A stretch of 64,000 nucleotides of DNA from Nocardioides antri (lineage in GTDB: Bacteria; Actinomycetota; Actinomycetes; Propionibacteriales; Nocardioidaceae). Where the stretch lies: positions 310,189 through 374,188 of the forward strand of contig NZ_VUJW01000001.1 in assembly GCF_008373765.1 (NCBI RefSeq), written 5' to 3'. Below are positions 32,310-42,869 of the stretch, in pieces. The translations under genes were made by a program, and so were the position numbers. A model generated the notes under the pieces. It was given only the letters and a program-made list of their open reading frames with translations. It was not told the DNA's origin and searched no databases. Positions within the stretch are counted from its first letter, which is position 1. Each line of letters opens with the position of its first letter.

Positions 32310-34231
32310 TCACACCTCCACCTTCACCATGCGGCTCATCCAGAAGACCCCGATGCTCAGCCACAGAGTCGCACCGACCAGGATCACGATGCCGATCGTC
32401 TCCTTGAACAACGGCTCGATGTACTCGCCGTTGGTGAACAGCACGAACACGAAGACGGCAGGAGGCAGCAGCGAGAGGATGAGTGCCGACAGCTTGCCCT
32501 CGGCGGCAAGCGCGTTGACCTGGCGCCGGAGATACTCGCGTTCCCGCATGGTCGCCGCGACGGTCGTGAGCAGCTCGGCGAGGTTTCCCCCGACCTGGCG
32601 CTGGATCCGGATCGCCATGACGACCCAGGAGAAGTCCTTGCTCCCGAACCGGGCGGCGACGCCCTCGAAGGCATCCTCGAGGGGTACCCCGATCCGCGAC
32701 TCGATCAGGACGCGCTTGAACTCCGACGCGATCGGCTCCTGCCCCTCGCGGGTGATGGTGTCGACCGCCTGGGTGAGCGACAACCCCGCCGAGAGAGAAC
32801 CGGACAGGAGCTGCAGCGTGTCCGGCAGGGAGGAGTTGAAGGCCTTGCGGCGTCGGCTCGCCATGAACGAGAGATAGAGCCTCGGAAGGAGGAACCCCGG
32901 GATCAAGAACAGGATGCCGAGGATGATGCTGCCGCCTGACACGAGGAAGCCGAGCAGGCCGCTTCCGACCACGATGCCCACGTGGAGCAGGAGCCACTCC
33001 GACGGCTTGAAGCTGCTTCCCGCCGCCGTGAGTCGCGTGGCGAGCTTGTCCTCGAGGCCCTTGTTGCGATCGAGGACTCCGGCCGCTGCGGCTTTGGCCT
33101 GGTCGAGCATCGGGTCCGATGCAGGCTTCAAGTCGGGCGTCGCTGAGCCGGTGTTCCCGGTATAGGCGGTGAGCCGCTCGGCGATGGTCATCGGCTGTGG
33201 CTTCGCCGGGACCAGCAGGACTGCTGCCATCACCAGGCCGACGCCGAACACCACGATGCCGGCGTAGAGCGCCCAGGACGGCAGCTGTCGGCCGTCGTCG
33301 GGGTTGACCGGTTCGACCGAGGGCCCGGCGTCGCTCTCGGGTGCGTCCTGGATCTTCGCGAACGCACGGGCGACCAGGTCGCCGGCGGCGGTCGGCAGCG
33401 TGACCTCGACGGTCGCCTCCTCCGCGTCGAAGCCGGTCGGGAGGGGAGCGGTGACGAGGATCTGGTGGGCGAGCACGTCGGCCTCGGCGGCGAACGCGTC
33501 CGCGAGGGCATCCCCGGTCGACTCGATCACGTCGCCCTGTCCGGCCTCGGCCAGGTCGTTCAGGGCGGCAGTCGCCTTGGGCTTGTTCTCCTGGTCGAGC
33601 GACACCACGTCGACGAGCGTCGCGGACTCGTCGACCGCCGCGGTGACATCGGCCAGGTCGGTGTCCTTGCCGGTGTCGGCGCCGTCGGAGAGGACCAGGA
33701 TCGAGCGCTGCCCGTCCCCGCCTGCGAGGGCCACCGCGGCCAGGACGCCGTCGTACAGCAGGGTGCCCTTGCTGAGCGTGAGCCCGTCGACCACGACCTG
33801 GGCGGTGCCGCGGTCCGTGGTCGGCTCGAGCGCCGTGGCCACTTCGCCGTCGAAGGTGACGATGCCGACGGCGACGTCGTCCGGAACGCTCTCGAGGAAC
33901 GTCAGGGCGGCTGTCTTCGCCGCCGCGAACCGGCCGTTGCGGGCCATGGAGTCGCTGGTGTCGATGGCCAGGATCGTCGTCCGGGCGACCGTGGTGTCGG
34001 CCCCGGCCGAGGTCGCCTTCGCGTCGAGCTGGTTATCGTCGAGGGTGCCGGTGACGCCGGCCAGGTTGACCTTCGTGCCCGCGGGGACGCTGACCAGGAC
34101 GCGCAGGCCGTCGTCGGTCGCCTCGACGTGGGCGATCGAGGGCTCGTCATCGGCGCTCCACGCCGTCGACGGCGAGAGAACGACGACGAGCGCGGCCACG
34201 ACGGCCGCGAGCGCCGTCATCAGGTAGCGCC

Positions 34232-34235
<4 letters not shown>
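32310..34235 (-). CDS. von Willebrand factor A - TadB fusion
   Basis: A 641-residue two-part protein. After a signal peptide (about 1-28) come an extracytoplasmic strand-rich region and a vWA domain (about 85-260) with the MIDAS motif D92-T-S94-D-S96 in LAIDTSDSM, plus TLLYDG and LVLSDGADTG. A membrane helix near 322-345 leads to a TadB-like region with a paired helix (about 410-445) and the T2SSF domain (about 470-600), GSLSAGLSLTQAVDT. Standard TadB has about 300 residues and no vWA. The fusion places a metal-ion-dependent adhesion fold outside the membrane on the pilus platform. Its ATG overlaps the tadA stop by four bases. Confidence 0.88.
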
Positions 34236-35743
<1,508 letters not shown>

Positions 35744-35745
35744 GA

Positions 35746-36930
35746 TCAGCTCCTCCCACGACGGAACAGGCCACGTGAGCGGCCGTTGCTGTCGGCGGCG
35801 TCGGAGAGGACGCCGGCTGCGACGAAGGACTCGCCGGCGACGATGGCTGCCAGCTCGTTGAAAGCACGGCTGGCGGGGTGCGTCGGCTGGGAGGTGACGA
35901 TCGGCGTGCCGGAGTTGGTCGCGGCGACGATGTCGGTCGCGGTGCGAACCTGCGCCGAGACCGGCATTCCGAGGATGGCCTCCACCTTGTCGACGCCGAT
36001 GCCGACCTCCTCGTCGGCCCGGTTGAGCAGCAGGTGCCGGTGGCCGCGGGCGATGTTGAGCATGTCCATGGTCTCCAGCGCGACCTTCACGTTCTTCAGC
36101 GTCGGTACGTCGAGGGTCGCCACGACCACGCACTCGTCGGTCTCGTCCAGCGCCGTCAGGGTGGCGTCGTCGAACGACGGCGAGGTGTCGACCACGACGT
36201 AGTCGAAGCCGTCCCGCAGGGCCCGCAGGATCCGGGAGATGAGCAGCGGGGTGACCCGCTCCCGCACGTCCGGGTGCGCCGGAGCGGCCAGCACGTTGAG
36301 CGAGTCCTCGTGGCGGGTGAGCAGTCCCTCGATCATGACCAGGTCGATCGAGTCCTCGGACCCGACGGCCTGCTCGATCGAGTGGGTCGGGAACAGCTGC
36401 ATGGTGATCGCCACGTCGCCGAAGGCGAGGTCGAGGTCGACCAGGCACACCTTGCGCGCGCCCTTGTCCGCGAGGGCCAGTGCCAGGTTGACCGACCCCG
36501 TGGTCTTGCCGACCCCGCCCTTGGGGGAGAACACGGTGATGACCCGGCCCAGCTGGCGGGCGCCGCCCGGGCCGCGCAGGGCCAGATAGAGCTGGTGGGC
36601 ACGTTCGACCGCCTTGGTGAGCCCCTTCTCGTCGTCGGTCGCGACCACGTCCCGTACCCCGGCGTGCATGGCGCGGGTCAGCGCCTCGGTGTCGAAGACG
36701 TCGCGCAGCAGGACCACGGTGACGGTGGGCTTGGCGATCCGGAGGTCCTCGGCGTAGCTGAGCGCGAGGTCCAGCGGGAGCGACGGACCGAGCGCGACGA
36801 CGTACTCGTCGCTGTGCTGGTCCAGCCAGGCGTACATCCGGTCGGCTGCGCCGACGGCGTGGGAGCCGGCGGGCATCGCCCGCAGCAGGAACGGGACGAC
36901 CCCGTTGTCGGTCTCGACGAGAACAGGCAT
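35746..36930 (-). CDS. tadZ: Tad pilus localisation ATPase TadZ/CpaE
   Basis: A 394-residue MinD/ParA-type protein that positions the Tad machine. The N-terminal 120 residues look like an atypical receiver domain (VVALGPSLPLDLALSYAED, VVLLRDVFDTEALTRAM), as usual for CpaE. The ATPase domain has the deviant Walker A SPKGGVGKTTG at 135-145, Walker A' LVDLDLAFGD and VVVDTSPSFDD. The C-terminal tail is basic (GRSRGLFRRGRS). It starts 12 nt behind cpaB and ends two bases before the tadA ATG. Function in this organism is inferred from family and context. Confidence 0.9.
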   Translation of the reverse strand: MPVLVETDNGVVPFLLRAMPAGSHAVGAADRMYAWLDQHSDEYVVALGPSLPLDLALSYAEDLRIAKPTVTVVLLRDVFDTEALTRAMHAGVRDVVATDDEKGLTKAVERAHQLYLALRGPGGARQLGRVITVFSPKGGVGKTTGSVNLALALADKGARKVCLVDLDLAFGDVAITMQLFPTHSIEQAVGSEDSIDLVMIEGLLTRHEDSLNVLAAPAHPDVRERVTPLLISRILRALRDGFDYVVVDTSPSFDDATLTALDETDECVVVATLDVPTLKNVKVALETMDMLNIARGHRHLLLNRADEEVGIGVDKVEAILGMPVSAQVRTATDIVAATNSGTPIVTSQPTHPASRAFNELAAIVAGESFVAAGVLSDAADSNGRSRGLFRRGRS

Positions 36931-36942
36931 CGCGGTTGTCCC

Positions 36943-37689
36943 TCAGTTCTTGAAGAGGTTGTCGGCGTCGACGCCGTTGTCGGGGTCGACCTCACTGGCG
37001 TCGTTCAGCAGCGCGGCCGAGAGCTGACCGGCCTTCTCGGCGAACCGGACCTGCTCGGCTTGACGCTGGGTGACTGCGATCGTCAGCAGCTGCTTGATGC
37101 CCGTCTCCGTGCCGTCTTCCTCTTCCTCGCTCGCACTGGTGTCCGTGATCGAGGAGGTGTCTCCCGCGGCCAGCACGGTCACCCGGTCGAGAAGCGTGCG
37201 GGTGACGATCGGCTCTTGCGTGAGGCGGTCGATCAGCGTCGAGATCACGGCGACCTCGGCACCGGGCCGGACGAAGTAGCCGACTCGTCCGGCGTCCTCG
37301 ACCAGGATCGAGATGGCGATCTTGCCCTCCGGGATCGGCAGGGTCACGCCCGCCTCGACCTCCTCGGCTCCGCCGAACTTCGCCGGGATCAGCTGCTCGG
37401 ACGGGTAGATGGTCGTGAGCGCGACCGTCCCCTCGAAGGGGGCGGACTCGTCGGCCGCGCCCTCGAGCACCTGGGCCTTGGCCACGTCGGTGAGCTTGAA
37501 CTTCCCGCTCTCGAGGGCGTCGTCGAAGCTTTCGCCGGGCGCGACCTTCTTCGCAGCGACCAGAACCTCGACGGTGTCGAACTTCTCCGCTGCCCGGCTG
37601 TCCGCGCCCTTCGCGTAGACGAAGACCAGCGCGACGCCGAGCACCGCGATCACAGCGGCGACGGCCAGCATCAGTTTGCGACGATCCAT
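36943..37689 (-). CDS. cpaB: Flp pilus assembly protein CpaB/RcpC
   Basis: A 248-residue protein with a short basic N-terminus (MDRRKLML), one signal-anchor helix (about 6-24) and a SAF domain (about 38-105: VEVLVAAKKVAPGESF, typical of CpaB). A RcpC-like C-terminal domain follows, in which RVGYFVRPGAEVAVI and QLLTIAVTQRQAEQVRFAE are family-like. In other Tad systems CpaB associates with the secretion channel or cell wall. ATG 37689 follows GGGAGG and is preferred over the in-frame start at 37791. It is the first gene of the tad operon, preceded by a palindrome at 37722-37740. Confidence 0.88.
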   Translation of the reverse strand: MDRRKLMLAVAAVIAVLGVALVFVYAKGADSRAAEKFDTVEVLVAAKKVAPGESFDDALESGKFKLTDVAKAQVLEGAADESAPFEGTVALTTIYPSEQLIPAKFGGAEEVEAGVTLPIPEGKIAISILVEDAGRVGYFVRPGAEVAVISTLIDRLTQEPIVTRTLLDRVTVLAAGDTSSITDTSASEEEEDGTETGIKQLLTIAVTQRQAEQVRFAEKAGQLSAALLNDASEVDPDNGVDADNLFKN

Positions 37690-37721
37690 GTTCTCGAGCC
37701 TCCCGCTCCCCATGTGGAGGC

Positions 37722-37740
37722 GTGCAGCACTGTGCTTCAC
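37722..37740. promoter_or_regulatory. Palindrome GTGnAGCACnGTGCTnCAC before cpaB
   Basis: A 19-bp interrupted perfect palindrome (all paired bases complementary) lies 33 nt ahead of the cpaB ATG on the minus strand. It is a possible operator for the tad operon, distinct from the TAGTC palindrome of flp. I do not recognise the protein family that would bind it. Confidence 0.45.
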
Positions 37741-37870
37741 GCCCCCGAGTTCCTGTCTGCCCTGCGCACCCTCCCTGGCGACACCGAGCAACTCGGACGC
37801 TAGCGGGGAACGGGCGCGCTGAGTGAGCGAAAGCGCAGACTCCGACCGAACGTCACGGGGTCCTAGTCAC

Positions 37871-37893
37871 ATCGGGTCAGGAGGTGACCCGAT
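37871..37893. terminator. Terminator hairpin behind fadD
   Basis: Perfect 9-bp arms ATCGGGTCA / TGACCCGAT with a GGAGG loop lie 20 nt past the fadD stop. They separate fadD from the tad operon, which runs in the same direction. Confidence 0.65.
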
Positions 37894-37912
37894 CGCACCA
37901 GATTTCGAGCTG

Positions 37913-39709
37913 TCAGACCTCGTAGAGAGCGGCGATCTCGTCCCGGCACTCGCGCATGACGACGTTGCGCTTGAGCTTGAGGCTGGGCGTCAGCTGACCG
38001 CCCTCCTCCGTCCAGTCGTAGGGGAGGATCTCGAACTTGCGGATCGACTCGGCCTTCGAGACCGCCTGGTTCGCGGACTCGATGGCCTCCTCGAGGGCGG
38101 CACGGACCTCGGGGTCGTTCGCGAGCTCCGCGACGGTGCCCGACTTGCCGTGCTGCTCGGCCCAGGCCGGCAGGGCCTCCTCGTCGAGCGTGACGAGCGC
38201 TGCGATGAACGGCTGGCCGTCGCCGACGACGAGGCACTGGCTGACCAGCGCGTGTGCCCGGACGCGGTCCTCGAGCACCGAGGGTGCGACGTTCTTGCCG
38301 CCCGCGGTCACCAGGATCTCCTTCTTCCGGCCGGTGATCCGGACGAAGCCCTCGTCGTCCACCTCGCCGACGTCGCCGGTGTGGAACCAGCCCTCGGCGT
38401 CGATCGCCTCGGCGGACGCCTCCGGGTTGGCCCAGTAGCCGGTGAAGACCTGACCGCCCTTGAACGCGAGCTCGCCGTCGTCGGTGACGCGCACCGCGGT
38501 CCCTGGCAGCGGCCGTCCGACGGTGCCGATCTTGAGGGCGTCGGGGAGGTTGACCGTCAGCGCGGCGGTCGTCTCGGTGAGGCCGTAGCCCTCGAGCACG
38601 GTGAGCCCGATGCCGCGATAGAAGTGCCCCAGCCGGTCGCCGAGCGGCGCGCCGCCGGACACCGCGAACTCGCAGCGCCCACCGAGCGCGGCGCGGAGCT
38701 TGCCGTAGACCAGCCGCGAGAACACGGCGTGCTGTGCGCGCACGGTGATCGGCACGCGGCCGGCGTCGAGCCCGCGGGAGTAGGCGATCGCCACGTCTGC
38801 GGCGCGGTCGAAGATCCGGCCCTTCCCGTCGGCCGTGGCGTTCTGGGAGGCGGTGTTGAAGACCTTCTCGAACACACGCGGGACCGCCAGGATGAACGTC
38901 GGCCGGAACGTCTGCAACTGGGGGATCAGGTTCTTGATGTCCGCGCTGTGGCCGAGCCGGGTGCGGGACTTCACCGCGCCGACCTGGATGATCCGGGCGA
39001 AGACGTGCGCGAGCGGCAGGAACAGCAGGGTCGACGCGTCCTCAGCGGCGAACAGCTGGTCGAGCTCGGCCACCGCCACGCACAGCTCCGACTGGAAGTT
39101 GTCGTGGGTGAGCATGCAGCCCTTGGGCCGCCCGGTCGTGCCTGAGGTGTAGATCAGGGTGGCCAGGTCGTCCGGCTGCGCCGTGGTACGACGCTTCTCG
39201 AGCTCGTCGTCATCGACGTCGGCGCCGAGCCGGGTGAGGACGCCGACCGCGTTGTCGGCGAAGGACCACACGTGGTGGAAGTCGGCCAGCTCGCGGCGGA
39301 CGGCAGTGAGCTTCGCGACGTGGCGGTCGTCCTCGGCGATCGCGGCCTTCGCCCCCGAGTCACCGAGGATCCACGCGATCTGCTCCTCCGACGAGCTCTC
39401 GTAGATCGGCACCGTGACGGCGCCGGCGAACCAGATCGCGTAGTCGAGGACGGTCCACTCGTAGCGCGTGCGCGAGACGATGGCGACCCGGTCCCCGGGC
39501 TCGATCCCCGCTGCCACCAGGCCCTTCGCGACTGCGCTGACCTCGGCCAGGAACTCCGCCGCGGTCACGTCCGACCAGCCGTCCGACTCCGTCGACGGCC
39601 GGCTGAAGACCACGTCGTCGGGCGCCTCGGCGGCGTTGCGGACCACGTCGTCGGTCAGGTTCCCGCTGGTCGGGATGTCGACCGTCGGTGGCGTGGAGTA
39701 CTCGCGCAA
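37913..39709 (-). CDS. Long-chain acyl-CoA synthetase (FadD15-like)
   Basis: Activates fatty acids to acyl-CoA through an acyl-adenylate. The 598-residue protein has the AMP-binding motifs IYTSGTTGRPKGCMLTH near residue 185, LEGYGLTETTAA near 385, and FHTGDVGEVDDEGFVRITGRKKE with the C-terminal lysine near 575 (TPSLKLKRN). The start is taken as TTG at 39709 (LREYSTPPTV), 6-8 nt behind GGAGGAACC; homologues begin at this position. In M. tuberculosis the equivalent gene is fadD15 (Rv2187), adjacent to SRPBCC and ArsA-like genes as here, though here those are divergent. Confidence 0.9.
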   Translation of the reverse strand: MREYSTPPTVDIPTSGNLTDDVVRNAAEAPDDVVFSRPSTESDGWSDVTAAEFLAEVSAVAKGLVAAGIEPGDRVAIVSRTRYEWTVLDYAIWFAGAVTVPIYESSSEEQIAWILGDSGAKAAIAEDDRHVAKLTAVRRELADFHHVWSFADNAVGVLTRLGADVDDDELEKRRTTAQPDDLATLIYTSGTTGRPKGCMLTHDNFQSELCVAVAELDQLFAAEDASTLLFLPLAHVFARIIQVGAVKSRTRLGHSADIKNLIPQLQTFRPTFILAVPRVFEKVFNTASQNATADGKGRIFDRAADVAIAYSRGLDAGRVPITVRAQHAVFSRLVYGKLRAALGGRCEFAVSGGAPLGDRLGHFYRGIGLTVLEGYGLTETTAALTVNLPDALKIGTVGRPLPGTAVRVTDDGELAFKGGQVFTGYWANPEASAEAIDAEGWFHTGDVGEVDDEGFVRITGRKKEILVTAGGKNVAPSVLEDRVRAHALVSQCLVVGDGQPFIAALVTLDEEALPAWAEQHGKSGTVAELANDPEVRAALEEAIESANQAVSKAESIRKFEILPYDWTEEGGQLTPSLKLKRNVVMRECRDEIAALYEV

Positions 39710-39775
39710 GGTGGTTCCTCCTGGGTTGGACCGCACGGCAGGTTACCGCCGCGCAGGGGTGGCACGCTTCTCCGG

Positions 39776-39781
39776 TAGCCT
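39776..39781 (+). promoter_or_regulatory. Leaderless -10 box (TAGCCT) of the SRPBCC operon
   Basis: TAGCCT ends seven nucleotides before the ATG at 39789. It lies in the 79-bp divergent region between the fadD and SRPBCC starts. Confidence 0.55.
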
Positions 39782-39788
39782 GCCGCTC

Positions 39789-40247
39789 ATGGCAGAGCAG
39801 ACGTCCTCGTCGATCGTCGTCGACGCCCCCGCGGCGGACGTGATGGCCGTGATCGCAGATTTCGCGGCCTACCCGGCCTGGGCCAAGGGCGTGAAGACGG
39901 CCGAGGTCAAGGAGACGTTCGACGACGCCGACCCGGCCGCCCGCGGACGCGCGCGCGAGGTCTACTTCGCGCTCGACGTACCTCCCATCAAGGACGAGTA
40001 CACGCTCGCCTACGAGTGGGACGACGACCGGCAGGTGACCTGGACCCTCGTCGAGGGCAAGATGCTGCGCTCGCTCGACGGCGCCTACGTCCTCGACGAG
40101 ACGTCGCCCGGCCGGACCGAGGTGACCTACCGGCTGGCCCTGGACGTGTCCATCCCGCTCATCGGCATGCTCAAGCGCAAGGGCGAGAAGATCCTGATCG
40201 ACACCGCGCTGAAGGGCCTGAAGAAGCGCGTCGAGTCCGGCGCCTGA
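39789..40247 (+). CDS. SRPBCC-family lipid-binding protein
   Basis: A 152-residue START/Bet v1-like (polyketide cyclase/dehydrase) protein: SSIVVDAPAADVMAVIADFAAYPAW at the start, then VKEYTLAYEWDDDRQVTWTLVEG-like strands and a long C-terminal helix (KGEKILIDTALKGLKKRV). Such folds enclose a hydrophobic pocket. It equals the position of Rv2185c and lies between the fatty acyl-CoA ligase and the ArsA-like ATPase, which hints at a lipid or polyisoprenoid ligand. ATG 39789 is selected by the TAGCCT box. Actual ligand and activity are unknown. Confidence 0.88.
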   Translation: MAEQTSSSIVVDAPAADVMAVIADFAAYPAWAKGVKTAEVKETFDDADPAARGRAREVYFALDVPPIKDEYTLAYEWDDDRQVTWTLVEGKMLRSLDGAYVLDETSPGRTEVTYRLALDVSIPLIGMLKRKGEKILIDTALKGLKKRVESGA

Positions 40248-40276
40248 TCACCCTGCGGCAACGACGGAGCTCCGGG

Positions 40277-41500
40277 GTGCGCATCGTCCTCTTCACCGGC
40301 AAGGGCGGTGTCGGCAAGTCGACCGTCGCCGCCGGCACGGCCGCGCTCGCGGCGGCGGGCGGTCTGCGCACCCTGATCCTGTCCACCGACGCGGCCCACT
40401 CGCTCGCCGACGCCTACGGCGCGGACTCCTCGGGCCCGACCCCCATCGGCGCCGAGCCGACCGAGATCGCCGACTGCCTCTTCGTGCACCAGGTCGACGC
40501 CCAGCTGCGGTTCGAGCAGTCCTGGGCCGACATCCAGCGCTACCTGCTCTCGGTCCTCGACGCCGCCGGGATGGATCCCGTCGCCGCCGAGGAGATGACC
40601 GTCATCCCCGGCGCCGAGGAGGTGCTGGCGCTGCTGGAGCTGCGGCTCCACGCCCGCTCGGGCGAGTGGGACGTGATCGTGGTCGACTGCGCCCCCACGG
40701 CGGAGACGCTCCGGCTCCTCGCCCTGCCGGAGGCGCTCGGCTGGTACATGGAGCGGCTGCTCCCCATCCAGCGCCGCCTCGTGAAGGCGCTGCGCCCGGT
40801 GCTCAACCGCGCGGCCGGGGTGCCGATGCCGGGCGACACCGTCTTCGACGCGATCACGCGGCTCCACGGCGAGCTCGACGAGGTGCAGGCCTTGCTCGCG
40901 GGCCCCGACGCCTCGGTGCGGCTGGTCCTCACGCCCGAGAACGTCGTCCTCGCCGAGGCGCGCCGGGCCTACACCAGCCTGTCGCTGTTCGGCTACCGCG
41001 TCGACGGCGTCATCGCCAACCGGGTGTTCCCCGCAGGCGACGGCGATGCGTGGCGGGCGGGCTGGGTCGACGCGCAGCAGACCGTGCTCAAGGAGGTCGA
41101 CCAGTCTTTCTCCGGGCTCCCGGTGTGGCGCTCGGAGTACCAGCCCGGCGAGCCGGTCGGCGTACCCGCGCTGACGGACCTGGCCACCCGGCTGTACGGC
41201 GACGACGACCCGCTCGCCCCGCCCGAGGGCGACGGACCTTTCCGGGTGGTCCGGGAGGACAGCGGGGACGCCGTGGTGCACCTGGCGCTGCCGTTCGTGA
41301 CCCGCGCCGAGGTCGACCTCGCCCGCAACGGCGACGAGCTCGTCGTCACCGTCGGCTCCTCGCGCCGGCTGCTCACCCTCCCGGCCGGGCTCGCGCGGCT
41401 GCGCGTCGCCGGTGCCCGGGTGGACGGGGGAGAGCTGCAGGTGCGGTTCCGCGGGCAGGACCCAACGCCCACCACGACGAGCAGGGAGACGGCGACGTGA
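40277..41500 (+). CDS. ArsA/Get3-family ATPase
   Basis: A 407-residue P-loop ATPase of the arsenite-pump/GET3 class. The deviant Walker A is FTGKGGVGKST (residues 6-15), Switch I ILSTDAAHSLADA near 38-50, and Walker B-like VIVVDCAPTAETLRLL near 130. A C-terminal alpha-crystallin-like HSP20 domain (about 315-390, REDSGDAVVHLALPF to LPAGLARLRV) is typical of many bacterial ArsA-like proteins. No arsenic genes are nearby. It corresponds to Rv2184c. A chaperone or envelope role is more likely than arsenic export. GTG 40277 begins right at the family N-terminus. Confidence 0.88.
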   Translation: MRIVLFTGKGGVGKSTVAAGTAALAAAGGLRTLILSTDAAHSLADAYGADSSGPTPIGAEPTEIADCLFVHQVDAQLRFEQSWADIQRYLLSVLDAAGMDPVAAEEMTVIPGAEEVLALLELRLHARSGEWDVIVVDCAPTAETLRLLALPEALGWYMERLLPIQRRLVKALRPVLNRAAGVPMPGDTVFDAITRLHGELDEVQALLAGPDASVRLVLTPENVVLAEARRAYTSLSLFGYRVDGVIANRVFPAGDGDAWRAGWVDAQQTVLKEVDQSFSGLPVWRSEYQPGEPVGVPALTDLATRLYGDDDPLAPPEGDGPFRVVREDSGDAVVHLALPFVTRAEVDLARNGDELVVTVGSSRRLLTLPAGLARLRVAGARVDGGELQVRFRGQDPTPTTTSRETAT

Positions 41501-41916
41501 GCGATCCGAACGAACCCCAGGAGCCGCCCGCAGTGGGCTCCGTCGGTGAGGAGGCGGCGAAGCTGTTCGGCGCGCTGGCCGACCTCGCCCGGCAGCAGGG
41601 TGCCGACCTCGGCGGCGGGCTCGGCGGCCTCGCCGACCAGGCCGCCTCGCTGGCGCAGGACGTCAACAGCCACATCGCGACCGGCAGCGCGGAGTGCCGG
41701 TACTGCCCCGTCTGCCGGGTCGTGCACGCGGTCCGGGAGACCTCGCCCGAGGTGCGGACCCACCTGCTGACCGCGGCCTCCTCGTTCCTCCAGGCGGCGG
41801 CGGGACTGCTCGAGACGGTCCCGCCGGCCGACCAGGGTGCCCCACAGCGGGGCCCCGAGGTGGAGCGCATCGACCTCGACGACGCCGGCGACGACACCAC
41901 GGACGGTCCCTGGTGA
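41497..41916 (+). CDS. CxxC-containing conserved protein coupled to the ArsA-like ATPase
   Basis: A 139-residue acidic protein. The N-terminal third is an amphipathic Ala/Leu helix (EEAAKLFGALADLARQQG). The centre holds the cysteine motif ECRYCPVCRVV near residues 66-74, probably zinc-binding. The tail is rich in D/E. Its GTG overlaps the ATPase TGA by four bases (GTGA at 41497-41500) and its own stop overlaps the ROK kinase start in the same way. Rv2183c occupies the same position in M. tuberculosis. I know of no assigned function; coupling suggests it partners the ATPase. Confidence 0.78.
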   Translation: MSDPNEPQEPPAVGSVGEEAAKLFGALADLARQQGADLGGGLGGLADQAASLAQDVNSHIATGSAECRYCPVCRVVHAVRETSPEVRTHLLTAASSFLQAAAGLLETVPPADQGAPQRGPEVERIDLDDAGDDTTDGPW

Positions 41917-42860
41917 CGCCCCAGGTCACGTGCGGCATCGACATCGGCGGCACGAAGATCGCGGGTGCGGTGGTCGACGGTGCCGGCGTCGTGCTCGAGG
42001 AGGCGCGTGTCGTGTCGCCCGCGACCGATCCGGAGGCGATCGAGACGGCCGTGGCCGCGCTTGTCGTCGGCCTCGCGGGCCGTCACCCGGTGTCGGCCGT
42101 CGGCGTCGGTGCCGCCGGCTACGTCGACGCGTCCCGGGCGAACGTGCTCTTCGCCCCCAACATCGCGTGGCGCGACGAGCCGCTGGCCTCCGAGCTCACC
42201 CGGCTCACCGGCCTCCCGGTCGTGATCGAGAACGACGCCAACGCCGCCGCCTGGGGAGAGTTCCGCCACGGCGCCGGCCGCGACGTCGACGACCAGCTGA
42301 TGGTGACCGTCGGGACCGGGATCGGTGGCGGCGTGATCGTCGGCGGCCGCCTGGTGCGGGGTGCGTTCGGGGTCGCCGGCGAGATCGGGCACCTCGGCCT
42401 GGTGCCGGAGGGACGGCAGTGCGGCTGCGGCAACCGCGGCTGCTTCGAGCAGTACGGCTCCGGCTCCGCGCTGGTCCGGGGGACCCGGGAGGCAGCCGCC
42501 GGGAGCTCGCTGCTCGCGCGGGACCTGCTCGAGCGGGCCGGAGGCGACCCGATGGCCATCACCGGTCCCCTCGTCACCGAGGCGGCACGCGACGGCGACC
42601 GGTTCGCGATCGAGCAGCTCCGCGAGCTCGGCCAGTGGATCGGGTACGGCGTCGCGTCCCTGACCGCCGTGCTCGACCCGGCGGTGATCGTGATCGGCGG
42701 CGGCGTGAGCGAGGCCGGCGACCTGCTGCTCGACCCGATCCGCGAGACGTTCGCGCGCCAGCTCCCCGGCCGCGGGTACCGGCCCCAGGCCGAGATCCGC
42801 GGTGCGATCCTCGGCAACCGCGCCGGGGTCATCGGCGCCGCCGACCTGGCCCGGACCTAG
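41913..42860 (+). CDS. ROK-family glucokinase
   Basis: A 315-residue sugar kinase. N-terminal ATP-binding GIDIGGTKIAGAVVD, catalytic Asp in VIENDANAAAWGE near residue 105, a TGIGGGVIVGG phosphate loop near 135, and the ROK zinc site H/C-x-C-x4-C in GHLGLVPEGRQCGCGNRGC near 155-175. By synteny with the Streptomyces glkA region it is probably the main glucokinase. The GTG start overlaps the preceding stop, giving a four-gene coupled block with the SRPBCC-ArsA genes. A second ROK gene follows after nine bases. Confidence 0.9.
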   Translation: MTPQVTCGIDIGGTKIAGAVVDGAGVVLEEARVVSPATDPEAIETAVAALVVGLAGRHPVSAVGVGAAGYVDASRANVLFAPNIAWRDEPLASELTRLTGLPVVIENDANAAAWGEFRHGAGRDVDDQLMVTVGTGIGGGVIVGGRLVRGAFGVAGEIGHLGLVPEGRQCGCGNRGCFEQYGSGSALVRGTREAAAGSSLLARDLLERAGGDPMAITGPLVTEAARDGDRFAIEQLRELGQWIGYGVASLTAVLDPAVIVIGGGVSEAGDLLLDPIRETFARQLPGRGYRPQAEIRGAILGNRAGVIGAADLART

Positions 42861-42869
42861 CAGGCCGGG

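Noticed and set aside
37863-37880. TAGTC operator before the tad operon
   Set aside because: CTAGTC is present at 37863, but the expected second half-site twelve bases later reads GGTCAG, which does not match GACTAG.
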